DNA of 64,000 bases from Streptomyces spinosus. Its GTDB lineage: Bacteria; Actinomycetota; Actinomycetes; Streptomycetales; Streptomycetaceae. A program made the position numbers and the translations under genes. This document shows positions 41,938-50,844 of the stretch, piece by piece. Position 1 is the first letter of the stretch. Every line of letters starts with the position of its first letter. Below the pieces are notes generated by a model. The model was not told where the DNA came from. It was given only the letters and a program-made list of their open reading frames with translations, and searched no databases. Where the stretch lies: the NCBI RefSeq assembly GCF_020400655.1, contig NZ_JAINRC010000007.1, forward strand, positions 1 through 64,000. Reading direction: 5' to 3'.

Positions 41938-43173
41938 ATGACCGTCCCGCGCGCCTTCCCCTTGGTGCCGACCTCGCTCCATGTGCCCGAGGAGGTCCTC
42001 GATGACCTGCGTGCCCGTCTCGCGCTGACCCGTCCGCCGGTGGACGAGGGGAACGAGGACTGGTCCTACGGCGTCCCGGCCGCCTGCCTCCGTGAGCTGG
42101 TCGCCTACTGGCGGGACGGCTACGACTGGCGGAAGGCGGAGGCCGCCATCAACGTCCACGAGCACTACCAGGTGAGCGTCGACGGCGTTCCCGTGCACTT
42201 CATGCGCAAGCCCGGCCGCGGTCCCCGTCCGGTCCCGCTGATCCTCACCCACGGCTGGCCGTGGACGTTCTGGCACTGGTCGAGGGTGATCGACCCGCTC
42301 GCCGATCCGGCCGCGTTCGGCGGTGACCCCGCCGACGCGTTCGACGTCATCGTGCCCTCCCTGCCCGGCTTCGGTTTCCCCGGTCCGCTCACCGGCTTCC
42401 CGGACGTCAACTTCTGGAAGGTCGCCGACCTCTGGCACACCCTGATGACCGAGACCCTGGGGTACGAGAAGTACGCCGCCGGGGGCTGCGACATCGGCGG
42501 CATCGTCTCCAGCCAGCTCGGCCACAAGTACGCCGACGAGCTGTACGGCATCCACATCGGTTCGGGTCTTCCGCTCGACTTCTTCACCGGCCCCCGCGCG
42601 TGGGACTTCGCGCGGAACCGTCCCCTCGGCGACGACCAGCCCGCCGACATCCGGGCCCGCGTCATCGAGCAGGACCACCGCTGGGCGTCCCACCTCGCCG
42701 TGCACATGCTCGACGGCGCCACCCTGGCCCACGGGCTGAGCGACTCACCCGCCGGACTGCTCGCCTGGCTGCTGGAGCGCTGGAACGGCTGGAGCGACAA
42801 CGGTGGCGACCTCGAATCCGTCTTCACCAGGGACGACCTGCTCACCCACGCCACCATCTTCTGGGTGAACAACTCCATCGCCACGTCGATGCGTTACTAT
42901 GCCAACGCCAACCGCTACCCCTGGACCCCCGCCCACGACCGCACCCCGGTCGTACAGGCCCCGGTCGGCCTCACCTTCGTCACGTACGAGAACCCGCCCG
43001 GCATCCACACCGCCGAAGAGCGCGTCCGGGCGTTCAAGACCGGCCCACAGGCCGACTGGTTCAACCACGTCAACGTCAACGCCCACGACCACGGAGGCCA
43101 CTTCATCCCCTGGGAGAACCCCGATGCCTGGGTGAGCGACCTGCGTCGCACCTTCCAGGGCCGCAGGCCCTGA
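41938..43173 (+). CDS. Epoxide hydrolase family protein with EHN domain
   Basis: The 411-residue alpha/beta hydrolase has the microsomal-type epoxide hydrolase N-terminal (EHN) domain (residues about 5-115; VPEEVLDDLRARLALTRPP, YWRDGYDWRKAEAAINVHEHYQVSVDGVPVHFMRK), the oxyanion-hole LTHGWPWTFWHW, the nucleophile elbow in GGCDIGGIVSSQLG (Asp nucleophile) and the catalytic His in NAHDHGGHFIPWENP. It hydrolyses epoxides to diols. ATG 41938 follows TAAGGA. No biosynthetic neighbour suggests a specific substrate. Confidence 0.92.
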   Translation: MTVPRAFPLVPTSLHVPEEVLDDLRARLALTRPPVDEGNEDWSYGVPAACLRELVAYWRDGYDWRKAEAAINVHEHYQVSVDGVPVHFMRKPGRGPRPVPLILTHGWPWTFWHWSRVIDPLADPAAFGGDPADAFDVIVPSLPGFGFPGPLTGFPDVNFWKVADLWHTLMTETLGYEKYAAGGCDIGGIVSSQLGHKYADELYGIHIGSGLPLDFFTGPRAWDFARNRPLGDDQPADIRARVIEQDHRWASHLAVHMLDGATLAHGLSDSPAGLLAWLLERWNGWSDNGGDLESVFTRDDLLTHATIFWVNNSIATSMRYYANANRYPWTPAHDRTPVVQAPVGLTFVTYENPPGIHTAEERVRAFKTGPQADWFNHVNVNAHDHGGHFIPWENPDAWVSDLRRTFQGRRP

Positions 43174-43310
43174 GCGATCCCGGGGGCTCGTCCGCGCCCG
43201 GAGGATCACCGCGTCCGAAAAGCCGGCATGCGTCCGGTGAAATGTCCGCTTAGAGTGGGAAAAAGTCGAATTCCACAACGACTCGGGCGGGGGCGAGGAG
43301 GCGGAGCGCG

Positions 43311-44006
43311 ATGGCGAGAATACTCTTCATAGTGAGCGGGGCGACGTACTGGATCCTCAAGGACGGCACCAGATACGCGACCGGCTATTGGGCTGAAGAG
43401 TTCGCTGTTCCGTACAAGAAGGTCACGGAAGCCGGTCATGAGGTCGTCGTGGCGACACCGGGCGGCGTGACGCCCAACGTCGACATGATGAGCCTGCGCC
43501 CATCCATGGCGGGCGGAGAGGAAGGGGCCCTGGAACTGGAGGCCATCATCCGCTCCGCGGAGGTGATGCGTCGGCCCCTGAAGCTGTCGGACGTCCGTCT
43601 CGAGGACTACGACGCGGTGTACCTGCCCGGCGGTCACGGCCCGATGGCGGACCTGGCGATCGACGCCGACGCCGGCCGGCTGCTGACGGCACAGCTCGCC
43701 TCCGGCAAGCCCCTCGCGATCGTGTGCCACGCCCCTGCCTCGATCCTCGCCACCAGGATCCACGGCGAGTCGCCCTTCAAGGGGTACAGGATCACGTGTT
43801 TCACCGATGAGGAGGAGGAGGGGGTCGGGCTCGCCTCCAGGGCACCGTGGCTGCTGGAGACCGAGTTGAAGGAGAAGGTCGGCGTCGACTTCAGCCGCGG
43901 TCCGATCTGGGAGCCGTACATGGTGGAGGACCGTAACCTCATCACCGGCCAGAATCCCCATTCGGCGGCGATTCTGGCGGATCGGCTGCTTGAAATCCTC
44001 AAGTAG
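43311..44006 (+). CDS. DJ-1/PfpI-family type 1 glutamine amidotransferase-like protein
   Basis: The 231-residue protein has the DJ-1/PfpI superfamily pattern: an N-terminal strand RILFIVSGATYW, AEEFAVPYKKVTEAGHEVVVATPGG, YDAVYLPGGHGPMADLA and the nucleophile elbow AIVCHAPASIL, where Cys is followed by His as in Hsp31/ThiJ proteins. It ends NLITGQNPHSAAILADRLLEIL. It could be a chaperone, deglycase or peptidase-like stress protein. Its codon use is somewhat less GC-extreme than its neighbours. A strong hairpin lies downstream. Confidence 0.9.
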   Translation: MARILFIVSGATYWILKDGTRYATGYWAEEFAVPYKKVTEAGHEVVVATPGGVTPNVDMMSLRPSMAGGEEGALELEAIIRSAEVMRRPLKLSDVRLEDYDAVYLPGGHGPMADLAIDADAGRLLTAQLASGKPLAIVCHAPASILATRIHGESPFKGYRITCFTDEEEEGVGLASRAPWLLETELKEKVGVDFSRGPIWEPYMVEDRNLITGQNPHSAAILADRLLEILK

Positions 44007-44060
44007 GACGGATTTCGCGTAGTCGGCGTCCCCTATTCGGCGTTCCCTTGCCGTGAATCC

Positions 44061-44096
44061 GGCCACGATGAGCACCAGCCGGTGCCCATCGTGGCC
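44061..44096. terminator. Bidirectional terminator hairpin
   Basis: GGCCACGATG pairs with CATCGTGGCC, and the inner GCACC pairs with GGTGC around an AGCC loop, giving a nearly perfect stem of about 16 bp with one mismatch. It lies between the convergent DJ-1 (stop 44006) and MFS (stop 44100) genes. Confidence 0.85.
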
Positions 44097-44099
44097 GTG

Positions 44100-45386
44100 T
44101 CACTCCCCCACCTCGGCTTCGACGGCGTCCCGGGAGGCCTGTCGGCTGCCGGGGGCCGTCGTCGGGCGCCGGACGAGCGCACCCGGCGCCGGTACGTGGT
44201 GCGGGAAACCGATGCGGAGCACCAGGGCGGCGAGCGCCGCGGCCAGGACGACCACGGAGGCCAGGATCAGGGCCTGGTGGTAGCCGTGGTGCAGCAGGGG
44301 CCTGGCGATCAGCGGGCCCAGGATCTGACCGACCGAGTATCCCGCGGTCAACAGGGCCACGGCACGGGGGAACCGCAGATGCGCGCCGGTCGCGAGGGCC
44401 AGCGTGCTCACGCCGATGAAGGTCGCGCCGAAGAGCACCGCGGAGATCAGTGCGGCCGCCACCCCGCCGAGCAGCGCGGGCAACGCGATGCCCACGGCCT
44501 GCACGCCGAGCGCGGCCAGCAGCAGGTCCGGGCGGGACCACCGGCGTCCCAGCCCGGCCCACACCGCGGAGGACGGAACGGCCGCCAGGCCCACCAGCAC
44601 CCAGGCGCCGCTGCCGATCCAGCCGGGCGAGGCCTGCTCGATGGCGGCGACCAGGAACGTACCGGCGATGATGTACCCGATTCCCTCCAGTGTGTAGGAC
44701 GCGAACAGGGTGCTGAACCAGCGCTTGGTGCGTGGTCCGTCGCTTGAGGCGTGCGTGTGCGCCGGGGACGAGGCGGGCCGGGGCGCGGGCTCGGGTCGTA
44801 GGCCCCACGCGGCCAGAGCGAGTGCCGCGGCCAGAGCGGCGGAGGCCCACCACGCCACCCGCCAGGTGCCGGCCGTGCGCAGCACCAGCACGAGCAGGCC
44901 TGACAGGGCGATCCCGGCGCCGACTCCGCCGAACGCCCAACCCGGCAGGTGGGCCGGGTGGTCGCGCAGATGACTGAGCAGGGAACTCGCGGCGATGACG
45001 AAGATCAGTGCGCTGAAGGCTCCGGCGGCCAGCCTGAGCAGCAGCCACGGGGTGGTGGAGTGGGCCAGTGGCATCGCGGCCAGAGAGGCGATCAGTCCCA
45101 GGAGGCTGCCGCGCAGCACGGCCGCGGAACGCACCAGCCGGGGCAGCAGGGTTCCGGCGAGTGCCCCGACCAGGTATCCCACGTAGTTCGCGGTGGCCAG
45201 GTTCGCCCCTGCCTCGGCCGACAGTCCCGCCTGCGCGTGCATCAGCGGCAGGATCGGGGTGTAGACGAAGCGTCCCACACCCATGCCGGTCGCCAGGGCG
45301 GCAGCGGCCTGCGCGATGTGGACCCAGGGTGAGCGGATCGCCCCTGTCTCGACTCGGGCCCGGCGGGGTGAGGGCGTCTCGGTCAT
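44100..45386 (-). CDS. MFS transporter, YbfB/YjiJ type
   Basis: The 428-residue protein has twelve predicted membrane helices. The first, HIAQAAAALATGMGVGRFVYTPILPLM, carries the G-x-GRF-x-YTPI-LP motif of YbfB/YjiJ-family MFS proteins. A basic, Pro-rich loop (RPASSPAHTHASSDGPRTKRW) separates the halves. The substrate is unknown. ATG 45386 is preceded by GAGGAAG. It is downstream of, but separated by 392 bp and a strong hairpin from, the aldo/keto reductase gene on the same strand. Confidence 0.9.
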   Translation of the reverse strand: MTETPSPRRARVETGAIRSPWVHIAQAAAALATGMGVGRFVYTPILPLMHAQAGLSAEAGANLATANYVGYLVGALAGTLLPRLVRSAAVLRGSLLGLIASLAAMPLAHSTTPWLLLRLAAGAFSALIFVIAASSLLSHLRDHPAHLPGWAFGGVGAGIALSGLLVLVLRTAGTWRVAWWASAALAAALALAAWGLRPEPAPRPASSPAHTHASSDGPRTKRWFSTLFASYTLEGIGYIIAGTFLVAAIEQASPGWIGSGAWVLVGLAAVPSSAVWAGLGRRWSRPDLLLAALGVQAVGIALPALLGGVAAALISAVLFGATFIGVSTLALATGAHLRFPRAVALLTAGYSVGQILGPLIARPLLHHGYHQALILASVVVLAAALAALVLRIGFPHHVPAPGALVRRPTTAPGSRQASRDAVEAEVGE

Positions 45387-45544
45387 GCGGTCTTCCTCGG
45401 GATGGTCGACGGAGAGGTCGCGGATCGCGGGCTCGGGGCCCGGTCGTCCGGCCCGGCCCGCTGCGGTCGCGTGGTCTGCCGGTTCCGCGCGGGCCGGTGG
45501 AGGGACACGGCCGACGGCGGGGACCCGGCCGTCCGTACGGCCAA

Positions 45545-45569
45545 GCCGGCCAAGGCGGGCTTGGCCGGC
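45545..45569. terminator. Strong hairpin between AKR and MFS genes
   Basis: GCCGGCCAAG-GCGGG-CTTGGCCGGC is a perfect 10-bp stem with a 5-nt loop, 210 nt beyond the AKR stop. The 392-bp gap around it contains no recognisable gene. Confidence 0.75.
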
Positions 45570-45778
45570 AGTCACTGGCCGGTGCTCTCCAGCAGGAAGC
45601 GTCAAAGGAACGTGCCGCTCGTTTTCCACGCTCCCAGGGTGCGCCGCTCATGGGGGCGGACTCCAGGACCGGTGTCCTCCCTGCTGGGAGCCTCAGCCTC
45701 CTGTGCGGCCACCGTCCGGGGGCTTGTCCGTCGTGTCGGCAGCCCCTGGACAGCGGGTGTGCGGCGCCGGGCGAGCGC

Positions 45779-46753
45779 TCAGTACCGGGCGCCGACGGGG
45801 GCCGGGATGCTGTCGAGCTCGGCGAGATCGGCCGGCGACAGCCGGAGGTCCGCGCCGCCCGCGTTCTCGACGAGGTACTTCGGGGTCTTGGTGCCGGGGA
45901 TGGGGACGACGTGCTTGCCCTGGGCGACGAGCCAGGCCAGGGCGACCTGCGCGGGGGGCGCGCCGATACGGTCGGCGACTTCGCGGACCTTGTCGGCGAT
46001 GGCGAGGTTGGCCCGCAGGTTGTCCTGCTGGAACCGGGGCAGTCGCCGCCGCTGGTCGTTCTCCGGCAGTTCGTCGAAGGAGCTGAAGCGACCGAGGAGG
46101 AAGCCGCGGCCCAGCGGCGAGTACGGCAGCAGGCCGATGCCCTGGTCCTCGCAGTAGGGCAGGACCTCCGCCTGGACGTCGCGGGCCCACAGGGAGAACT
46201 CGGACTGCACGGTGGTGACCGGGTGGATGGTCTGGGCGCGCTTGATCTGCTCCACGCTCACCTCGGACAAGCCGATGTGACGCGCCTTGCCCGCCGCGAC
46301 CGCCTCCGCCAGGGCGCCCCAGGTCTCCTCGAAGGGGACGGCGGGGTCGACGCGGTGGAGCTGATAGAGGTCGATGTGGTCGGTGCCCAGGCGGCGCAGG
46401 CTGGCGTCGATGGCGGCGCGGACGTGCTCGGGCCTGCCGTTGGGCCTGACCAGAGGGGCGCCGCCGGGGCCGCCGGTGGGGTCGATGCACTCCAGACCGA
46501 CCTTCGTGGCGATCACCGCCTGGTCGCGCCGGCCGGCCAGGGCCCGGCCGACGAGTTCCTCGTTGGTGTAGGGGCCGTAGACATCGGCGGTGTCGATCAG
46601 GGTCATGCCCAGGTCGAGGGCCTGGTGGATGACGGAGACGGAGGTGGCTTCGTCCCGGGGTGTGGTCATGTCGTAGGCGAAACTCATGCCCATGGCGCCC
46701 AGGCCGATGATGCCGACCGCGGGTCCGCGGGTGCCCAGGGTGGTGGTACGCAC
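45779..46753 (-). CDS. Aldo/keto reductase
   Basis: The 324-residue TIM-barrel AKR shows the catalytic tetrad context: Asp and Tyr in LIDTADVYGPYTNEELVG, Lys in AVIATKVG and His in DLYQLHRVD, plus the C-terminal NADPH-binding VVPIPGTKTPKYLVEN. It resembles the YhdN/IolS or AKR13-type family and reduces aldehydes or ketones. GTG 46753 follows CCGGAGGCAG. It is divergent from the SDR at 47089; promoter elements are shared with the left edge of the window, where a related gene probably lies off-window. Confidence 0.93.
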   Translation of the reverse strand: MRTTTLGTRGPAVGIIGLGAMGMSFAYDMTTPRDEATSVSVIHQALDLGMTLIDTADVYGPYTNEELVGRALAGRRDQAVIATKVGLECIDPTGGPGGAPLVRPNGRPEHVRAAIDASLRRLGTDHIDLYQLHRVDPAVPFEETWGALAEAVAAGKARHIGLSEVSVEQIKRAQTIHPVTTVQSEFSLWARDVQAEVLPYCEDQGIGLLPYSPLGRGFLLGRFSSFDELPENDQRRRLPRFQQDNLRANLAIADKVREVADRIGAPPAQVALAWLVAQGKHVVPIPGTKTPKYLVENAGGADLRLSPADLAELDSIPAPVGARY

Positions 46754-46809
46754 GCTGATCTCTGCCTCCGGTAGGGGATCGGTACACACGTCGACCGGAC
46801 ACACTTGAC

Positions 46810-46819
46810 CGACCGGTCG
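46810..46819. promoter_or_regulatory. CGACCGGTCG palindrome upstream of AKR
   Basis: A perfect 10-bp palindrome preceded by TTGAC lies 57 nt before the AKR start. Related GACCGGTC sequences occur at 41-70 at the left end of the window. Confidence 0.5.
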
Positions 46820-46879
46820 ACTAGATGAACTTAGGCGACCGTACGGAAGGAGTCAAAGGTCAGGAGCGCCTGGCCCGGG

Positions 46880-46903
46880 ACCTGTTCGCTCACAGGTGGT
46901 AGG
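46880..46903. promoter_or_regulatory. Conserved inverted repeat upstream of the second SDR gene
   Basis: ACCTGT-N6-ACAGGT is a perfect inverted repeat followed by GGTAGG. It is shared with 1225-1248, where the left arm is imperfect. It lies in the AKR/SDR divergent region and is a candidate operator. Confidence 0.55.
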
Positions 46904-47088
46904 ACGGCACTCCCAAGGCATGACGCGGGGCTGGTTCACCGCCGACCCCGCCGGTCAGGACGCCCCGCCCGAGACGCCCTCCGAAGAATTATCGGCCAGT
47001 ATGTCAGTGGAGATGTCTTTTGTACGAACTCTGCCCAGGGCGGTCGTCGAGGCCGGCACGGTGGGCGGTCCCGACCGAGAGGACAGTC

Positions 47089-47802
47089 ATGAGCGCTCCT
47101 GTGGAGAAGGCCGCAGTGGTCACCGGCGCGTCGCAGGGCATCGGTGCCGGGCTGGTGGAGGCCTACCGGAAACTGGGCTACGGCGTGGTCGCCACCGCCC
47201 GTGGCATCGCCGAGTCGGAGGACCCGGACGTCGTCACCGTGCGCGGTGACATCGCCGACCCCGCCACCGCCGAGCGCGTCGTCGCCGCCGGACTGGAGCG
47301 CTTCGGGCGCATCGACACACTGGTCAACAACGCGGGCATCTTCATCGCCAAACCGTTCACCGAGTACACGCAGGACGACTACGAAGCGGTGACGAGTGTC
47401 AACCTGACCGGGTTCTTCCGCATCACCCAGCTCGCGGTCGAGCAGATGGCCCGCCAGGGCGGCGGACACGTCGTCCAGATCACGACCAGCCTGGTCGACC
47501 ACGCCAACTCCGCGGTGCCCTCCGTGCTGGCCTCCCTGACGAAGGGCGGTCTGCAGTCCGCCACCAAGGCCCTGGCGATCGAGTACGCCCACCAGGGCGT
47601 CCGCAGCAACGCCGTCGCCCTCGGCGTCGTCAAGACCCCCATGCACTCGGACGACTCCGACGACATGCTGGCCGCCCTGCACCCTCTCGGCCGGATGGGC
47701 GAGATCAGCGACGTCGTCGACGCGATCGTCTACCTCGAGAACGCGCCCTTCGTCACCGGAGAGATCCTCCACGTCGACGGCGGCCAGAGCGCCGGCCACT
47801 GA
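47089..47802 (+). CDS. Short-chain dehydrogenase/reductase paralogue lacking the catalytic Tyr
   Basis: This 237-residue SDR is a close paralogue of the protein at 1405-2118, with the same TGASQGIGAGLVEAYRKLGY Rossmann region, NNAGIF, ITTSLVDHA and GEILHVDGGQSAGH end. The YxxxK tyrosine is again Ala (VLASLTKGG). Retention of all other core motifs in two copies suggests selection for a function that does not use the standard Tyr. It is divergent from the AKR and shares upstream elements with the first copy, but has no LysR neighbour. Confidence 0.85.
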   Translation: MSAPVEKAAVVTGASQGIGAGLVEAYRKLGYGVVATARGIAESEDPDVVTVRGDIADPATAERVVAAGLERFGRIDTLVNNAGIFIAKPFTEYTQDDYEAVTSVNLTGFFRITQLAVEQMARQGGGHVVQITTSLVDHANSAVPSVLASLTKGGLQSATKALAIEYAHQGVRSNAVALGVVKTPMHSDDSDDMLAALHPLGRMGEISDVVDAIVYLENAPFVTGEILHVDGGQSAGH

Positions 47803-47972
47803 CGGGTGCGGCACCGGGACAGCAGCCGAGGCGTGCCGGTCAGCGGGGTGATGAGCCGTTGGCCGACCCGTGACATCCGCCCCGCCGAGAGCTCCTGTCG
47901 AGGGCTCGCCCCAAGAGCCGCCCCCCGCCTCGCTGTTACTCTTTGCGAGTTCAACGACCTGGGGGGAAGCCC

Positions 47973-48356
47973 GTGTTCACGTCGGTCACCACGGATGGGC
48001 CGTGGCTGTTGGCTGTCACCGCACTGGTGATCCACTGCTCCGCCATGGCGAAATGGGTGCCGATGCAGAGGTTCTGGACGGTCTACCCCTTCATCTGGGT
48101 GGTGTGCGGCACCGGAGCGGTGGCGTTCGGATCATGGCGCGGCTTCGCCCTGGCGGACATGCTCGTCCTGTGCTCGTTCGCGCTGATCGGGCTGACGATC
48201 GGCATGTACCCGAGCCGCAAGCTGTTCACGGTGTGGGCGCACGAGATCAACAACGGAGTGACACGCGAACGGTACGACTATCCGCGCTCGCACCTCGCGT
48301 TCTGTGGCGTCTCCGTGCTCGTCATGCTGGCCGCCGCCTTCCTGTTGACCCACTGA
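47973..48356 (+). CDS. Small four-helix membrane protein
   Basis: The 127-residue product has four hydrophobic segments: WLLAVTALVIHCSAM, VYPFIWVVCGTGAVAF, ADMLVLCSFALIGLTIGM and LAFCGVSVLVMLAAAFLL. Loops are short, with a charged FTVWAHEINNGVTRERYDYPRSH loop before the last helix. It starts at GTG 47973 with GGGGGGAAG 4 nt upstream. The family is not recognised; it may be a small transport or stress membrane protein. Confidence 0.75.
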   Translation: MFTSVTTDGPWLLAVTALVIHCSAMAKWVPMQRFWTVYPFIWVVCGTGAVAFGSWRGFALADMLVLCSFALIGLTIGMYPSRKLFTVWAHEINNGVTRERYDYPRSHLAFCGVSVLVMLAAAFLLTH

Positions 48357-48440
48357 CACGCCGTCGGGCGGCTCCGGCCGGCCTGCGCCCGGGGAGCATC
48401 ATCGCAACCGCCCTCAGCCGAGGGAGAGGGAGAGACGGGT

Positions 48441-49691
48441 TCAGTGCCCCGCGCTCCGCTCCGCGAGCGGACGGGGCACCCTCGCCCGGCGTTCCTTGAG
48501 CAGGAGCGCGCCCAGGGCGGCCGCGAGGACCTGGCAGCCGGCCACCGCCGCGACGAGGCCCCCGGGCCCGGCCGACTGCCAGCCGCCCGCGAGCGCGGCC
48601 CCGCCCGCGGCGAAGGCGCTCTTGATGCTCGCTCCCAGGGTGAACACCTGGGTGCGGGCGGCCGGGGGCGCGTAGCGGTCACGCCCGGTCAGCAGGGCGG
48701 CGAAGAGCGGGCCGGTGCAGCACCCGGCCAGAGCGAAGCCTCCGGCCGTCGCGCCGGCACTGTCCGTCCAGGGCACGGCGGCCAGCGCCGCTCCGGTGGC
48801 GAACAGCATGACGACGACGGTCAGTTCGGGGCGGCGGGTGCCCCACGGCCGCCAGGCGTACACCAGGGAGCCGGCCAGCGAGCCGAGCGCCATGGCGGTC
48901 ATCAGACCGCCGGCGGCCCAGGGCGTCCGGTAGTGGGCGGCGAGCATCACACACGCCACCGGCAGGGCCCCGATCCCGAGCTGGCCCACCGCGCTGGCCC
49001 ACGTGAGCGAGCGCAACGGCGGGTCGCGGACCAGCAGGACGGCCGCGGCACCCAGATCGGCGGGGCGCGGCACGGGGGTTCCCGAGGCGCGCGGTTCCAG
49101 CGGCAGGGCGAAGACGAGCGCACCGCCCGCGGCGGCTCCGGCGCCCAGTGCCGCGAGGGCGCGGGCGGGACCGGTCGCCGCGGCGAGGGCGGAGGCGACG
49201 GCCGGGCCGGCGATTCCGGCGAGGTTGTAGGAGACGGCGTCCAGGCTGAAGGCGCGGTTCAGCGCCGCGGGCGGCAGCAGGTCGCCCAGCAGACTGGTCA
49301 GGCCCCCGGTCAGCAGGGGGGTGCAGCAGCCCGCGGCGGCCGCCACGGCCAGGACGAGGGGAGCGCAGGCCCGTCCGACGAGCAGCGCAACGGCGGCCAG
49401 TCCCGTCCCGTAGAAGACCAGGCAGCCACCGTGGAACAGCCGGCGCCGCCGGACCCGGTCGGCAAGCGCACCGGCCGGCGGGGCGGCGATGACGCTGGGC
49501 ACCAGCAGGGCCGCGACGAGGGCACCTCCGTAGCCGGTGCTGCGCGTACGGTCCACGGCGAGTACCACCAGGCCGACTCGTGCTCCTTCGGAGGCGAGGC
49601 GCACCAGCAGGGCCACCTGGAGGTACCTGACGAGCATCCGCTTTCGCGGGCCTGTACGCCGTTCCGGCTCCACTGACGTCTGCGTACGCAC
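48441..49691 (-). CDS. MFS efflux transporter
   Basis: The 416-residue protein has twelve membrane helices with the MFS motif GALADRVRRRRLF between helices 2 and 3, and Ala/Gly-rich helices typical of actinobacterial efflux MFS proteins of the MFS_3 type. GTG 49691 follows GGAGG. It is divergent from the CGNR-type regulator, with a perfect palindrome between the genes, so it is probably the regulator's target. Substrate unknown. Confidence 0.88.
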   Translation of the reverse strand: MRTQTSVEPERRTGPRKRMLVRYLQVALLVRLASEGARVGLVVLAVDRTRSTGYGGALVAALLVPSVIAAPPAGALADRVRRRRLFHGGCLVFYGTGLAAVALLVGRACAPLVLAVAAAAGCCTPLLTGGLTSLLGDLLPPAALNRAFSLDAVSYNLAGIAGPAVASALAAATGPARALAALGAGAAAGGALVFALPLEPRASGTPVPRPADLGAAAVLLVRDPPLRSLTWASAVGQLGIGALPVACVMLAAHYRTPWAAGGLMTAMALGSLAGSLVYAWRPWGTRRPELTVVVMLFATGAALAAVPWTDSAGATAGGFALAGCCTGPLFAALLTGRDRYAPPAARTQVFTLGASIKSAFAAGGAALAGGWQSAGPGGLVAAVAGCQVLAAALGALLLKERRARVPRPLAERSAGH

Positions 49692-49729
49692 TGCATGCCT
49701 CCAGACCGGACGACGCGGCTCACCCTCTT

Positions 49730-49752
49730 CGTCATACCCTGAAGGTATGACG
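49730..49752. promoter_or_regulatory. Perfect inverted repeat between the MFS and CGNR genes
   Basis: CGTCATACC-CTGAA-GGTATGACG has 9-bp arms and a 5-bp spacer. It sits 39 bp before the MFS start and 40 bp before the preferred CGNR start, a typical position for an autoregulated divergent operator. Confidence 0.75.
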
Positions 49753-49791
49753 GCATGTGTCTCCGGCGTGCGGACCGCCCATACTCGGGGG

Positions 49792-50343
49792 GTGAGCTTC
49801 GCCTTCGTCAGTGATCACCTCGCCCTCGATTTCGCCGCCACCGTGGCGTGGCGCACGACTCGCCGGAGAGAACTGCTGGCCGAGCCCGAGGACTTCGCCC
49901 GCTGGGCCGCCGAGGCAGGGGTGGTCGACCGGTTGGAGGCGGTGAGCCACGCGGAACTGGCCGAGGCACGGGCGCTGCGTGAGGCGGTCTACCGGCTGGC
50001 CCTGGCGGCAGCGGAAGGGGAGCCGTACGACTTCGCGGACGTCGCCCGGGTCCGGCGGGCCGCCGCGCACCCTCCGGTCCGTCTCACCCTCCACGCCGTG
50101 GGCCGGGTGGAACGCCGCGGCGGGGTCCAGGAGGTGCTGGCCACCCTCGGGGCGAGCGCCAGTGACCTGCTCGGCGGACCCGACCACCTGCTCATCCGGC
50201 ACTGCTCGGGTGAGCCCTGCACCCGTCTTTTCCTCGACCGCTCCCAGGCGGGCACCCGGCGCTGGTGCTCCAAGCGGAGCTGCGGCAGCCGGGTCAACGC
50301 CGCCGCCTACCGCCGGCGTACCCGTGAGGACGAGCGGTCCTGA
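49792..50343 (+). CDS. CGNR zinc-finger (ABATE) transcriptional regulator
   Basis: The 183-residue protein has an N-terminal ABATE-type ligand domain (SFAFVSDHLALDFAATVAWR...) and a C-terminal CGNR zinc finger with Cys residues in HCSGEPCTRLFLDRS and WCSKRSCGSRVNAAAYRRR. It resembles stress-response transcription factors adjacent to transport genes. GTG 49792 matches the family's usual N-terminus and lies 6 nt after CATACT; ATG 49747 would place the start inside the palindrome. It probably represses the divergent MFS gene. Confidence 0.88.
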   Translation: MSFAFVSDHLALDFAATVAWRTTRRRELLAEPEDFARWAAEAGVVDRLEAVSHAELAEARALREAVYRLALAAAEGEPYDFADVARVRRAAAHPPVRLTLHAVGRVERRGGVQEVLATLGASASDLLGGPDHLLIRHCSGEPCTRLFLDRSQAGTRRWCSKRSCGSRVNAAAYRRRTREDERS

Positions 50344-50469
50344 CCCGGGGCGCACCCCGGCGGTGGGGACACTCCCGTGAGGCGGTCCTGTGACATTGGC
50401 CGGGACCGGCTGGTGTCACGGCGAGCCCCGGTGTACCAGGACGCCAAGACGAGCCGCAAAAAGACCGTC

Positions 50470-50844
50470 ATGCCCGACAGCGGTCGCAGCACGCTCCTGC
50501 GCACCACCGGTCCGGCGCGGATCGAGACCCGACTCCGCGCTCACCACGTCGAGTTCCGGCCCCGGCCCACCGATCACGCCCTACCCGGGGAAGCCGGCCA
50601 GGAGGAGGTCCTCGCCCTGTACCGCGACCAGGTCGACCGGCTCTGCGCGCAGCGCGGGTTCCGGCTGGTGGACGTGGCGCGGATGACACCCCACACCGAC
50701 GACCCGGAATGGACGGCCCTGGCCGGCGCCGCCCGGCAGGAGGCGCTTCTGCGCCATCGGTGTGAGCGCAGAGCGGGCCGCGGCAGGCGTCACGTGCGCT
50801 TCGCCCACTCCTCGCGGAGCATGCCGAAGAGCACGCGGTCGTAG
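50470..50844 (+). pseudogene. N-terminal remnant of an acireductone dioxygenase gene
   Basis: The frame reads STLLRTTGPARIETRLRAHH, then QEEVLALYRDQVDRLCAQRG and FRLVDVARMTPHTDDPEW, followed by AALAGAARQEALLRHR. This follows the N-terminus of acireductone dioxygenase (LLRT..PA.I..L...GV.F..., EVLA.YR..VDRL....G...VDV.R..P..DPEW..). The cupin with the metal-binding HxHx4E motif is missing; the frame degenerates and runs into the convergent GNAT gene. No other methionine-salvage gene is nearby, so it is probably a truncated relic. Confidence 0.65.

Noticed and set aside
45575..45610. Minus-strand FLLESTGQ-stop reading just before the hairpin at 45545
   Set aside because: It resembles a gene end followed by its terminator, but only nine codons are readable before a stop, which is not enough to claim a remnant.
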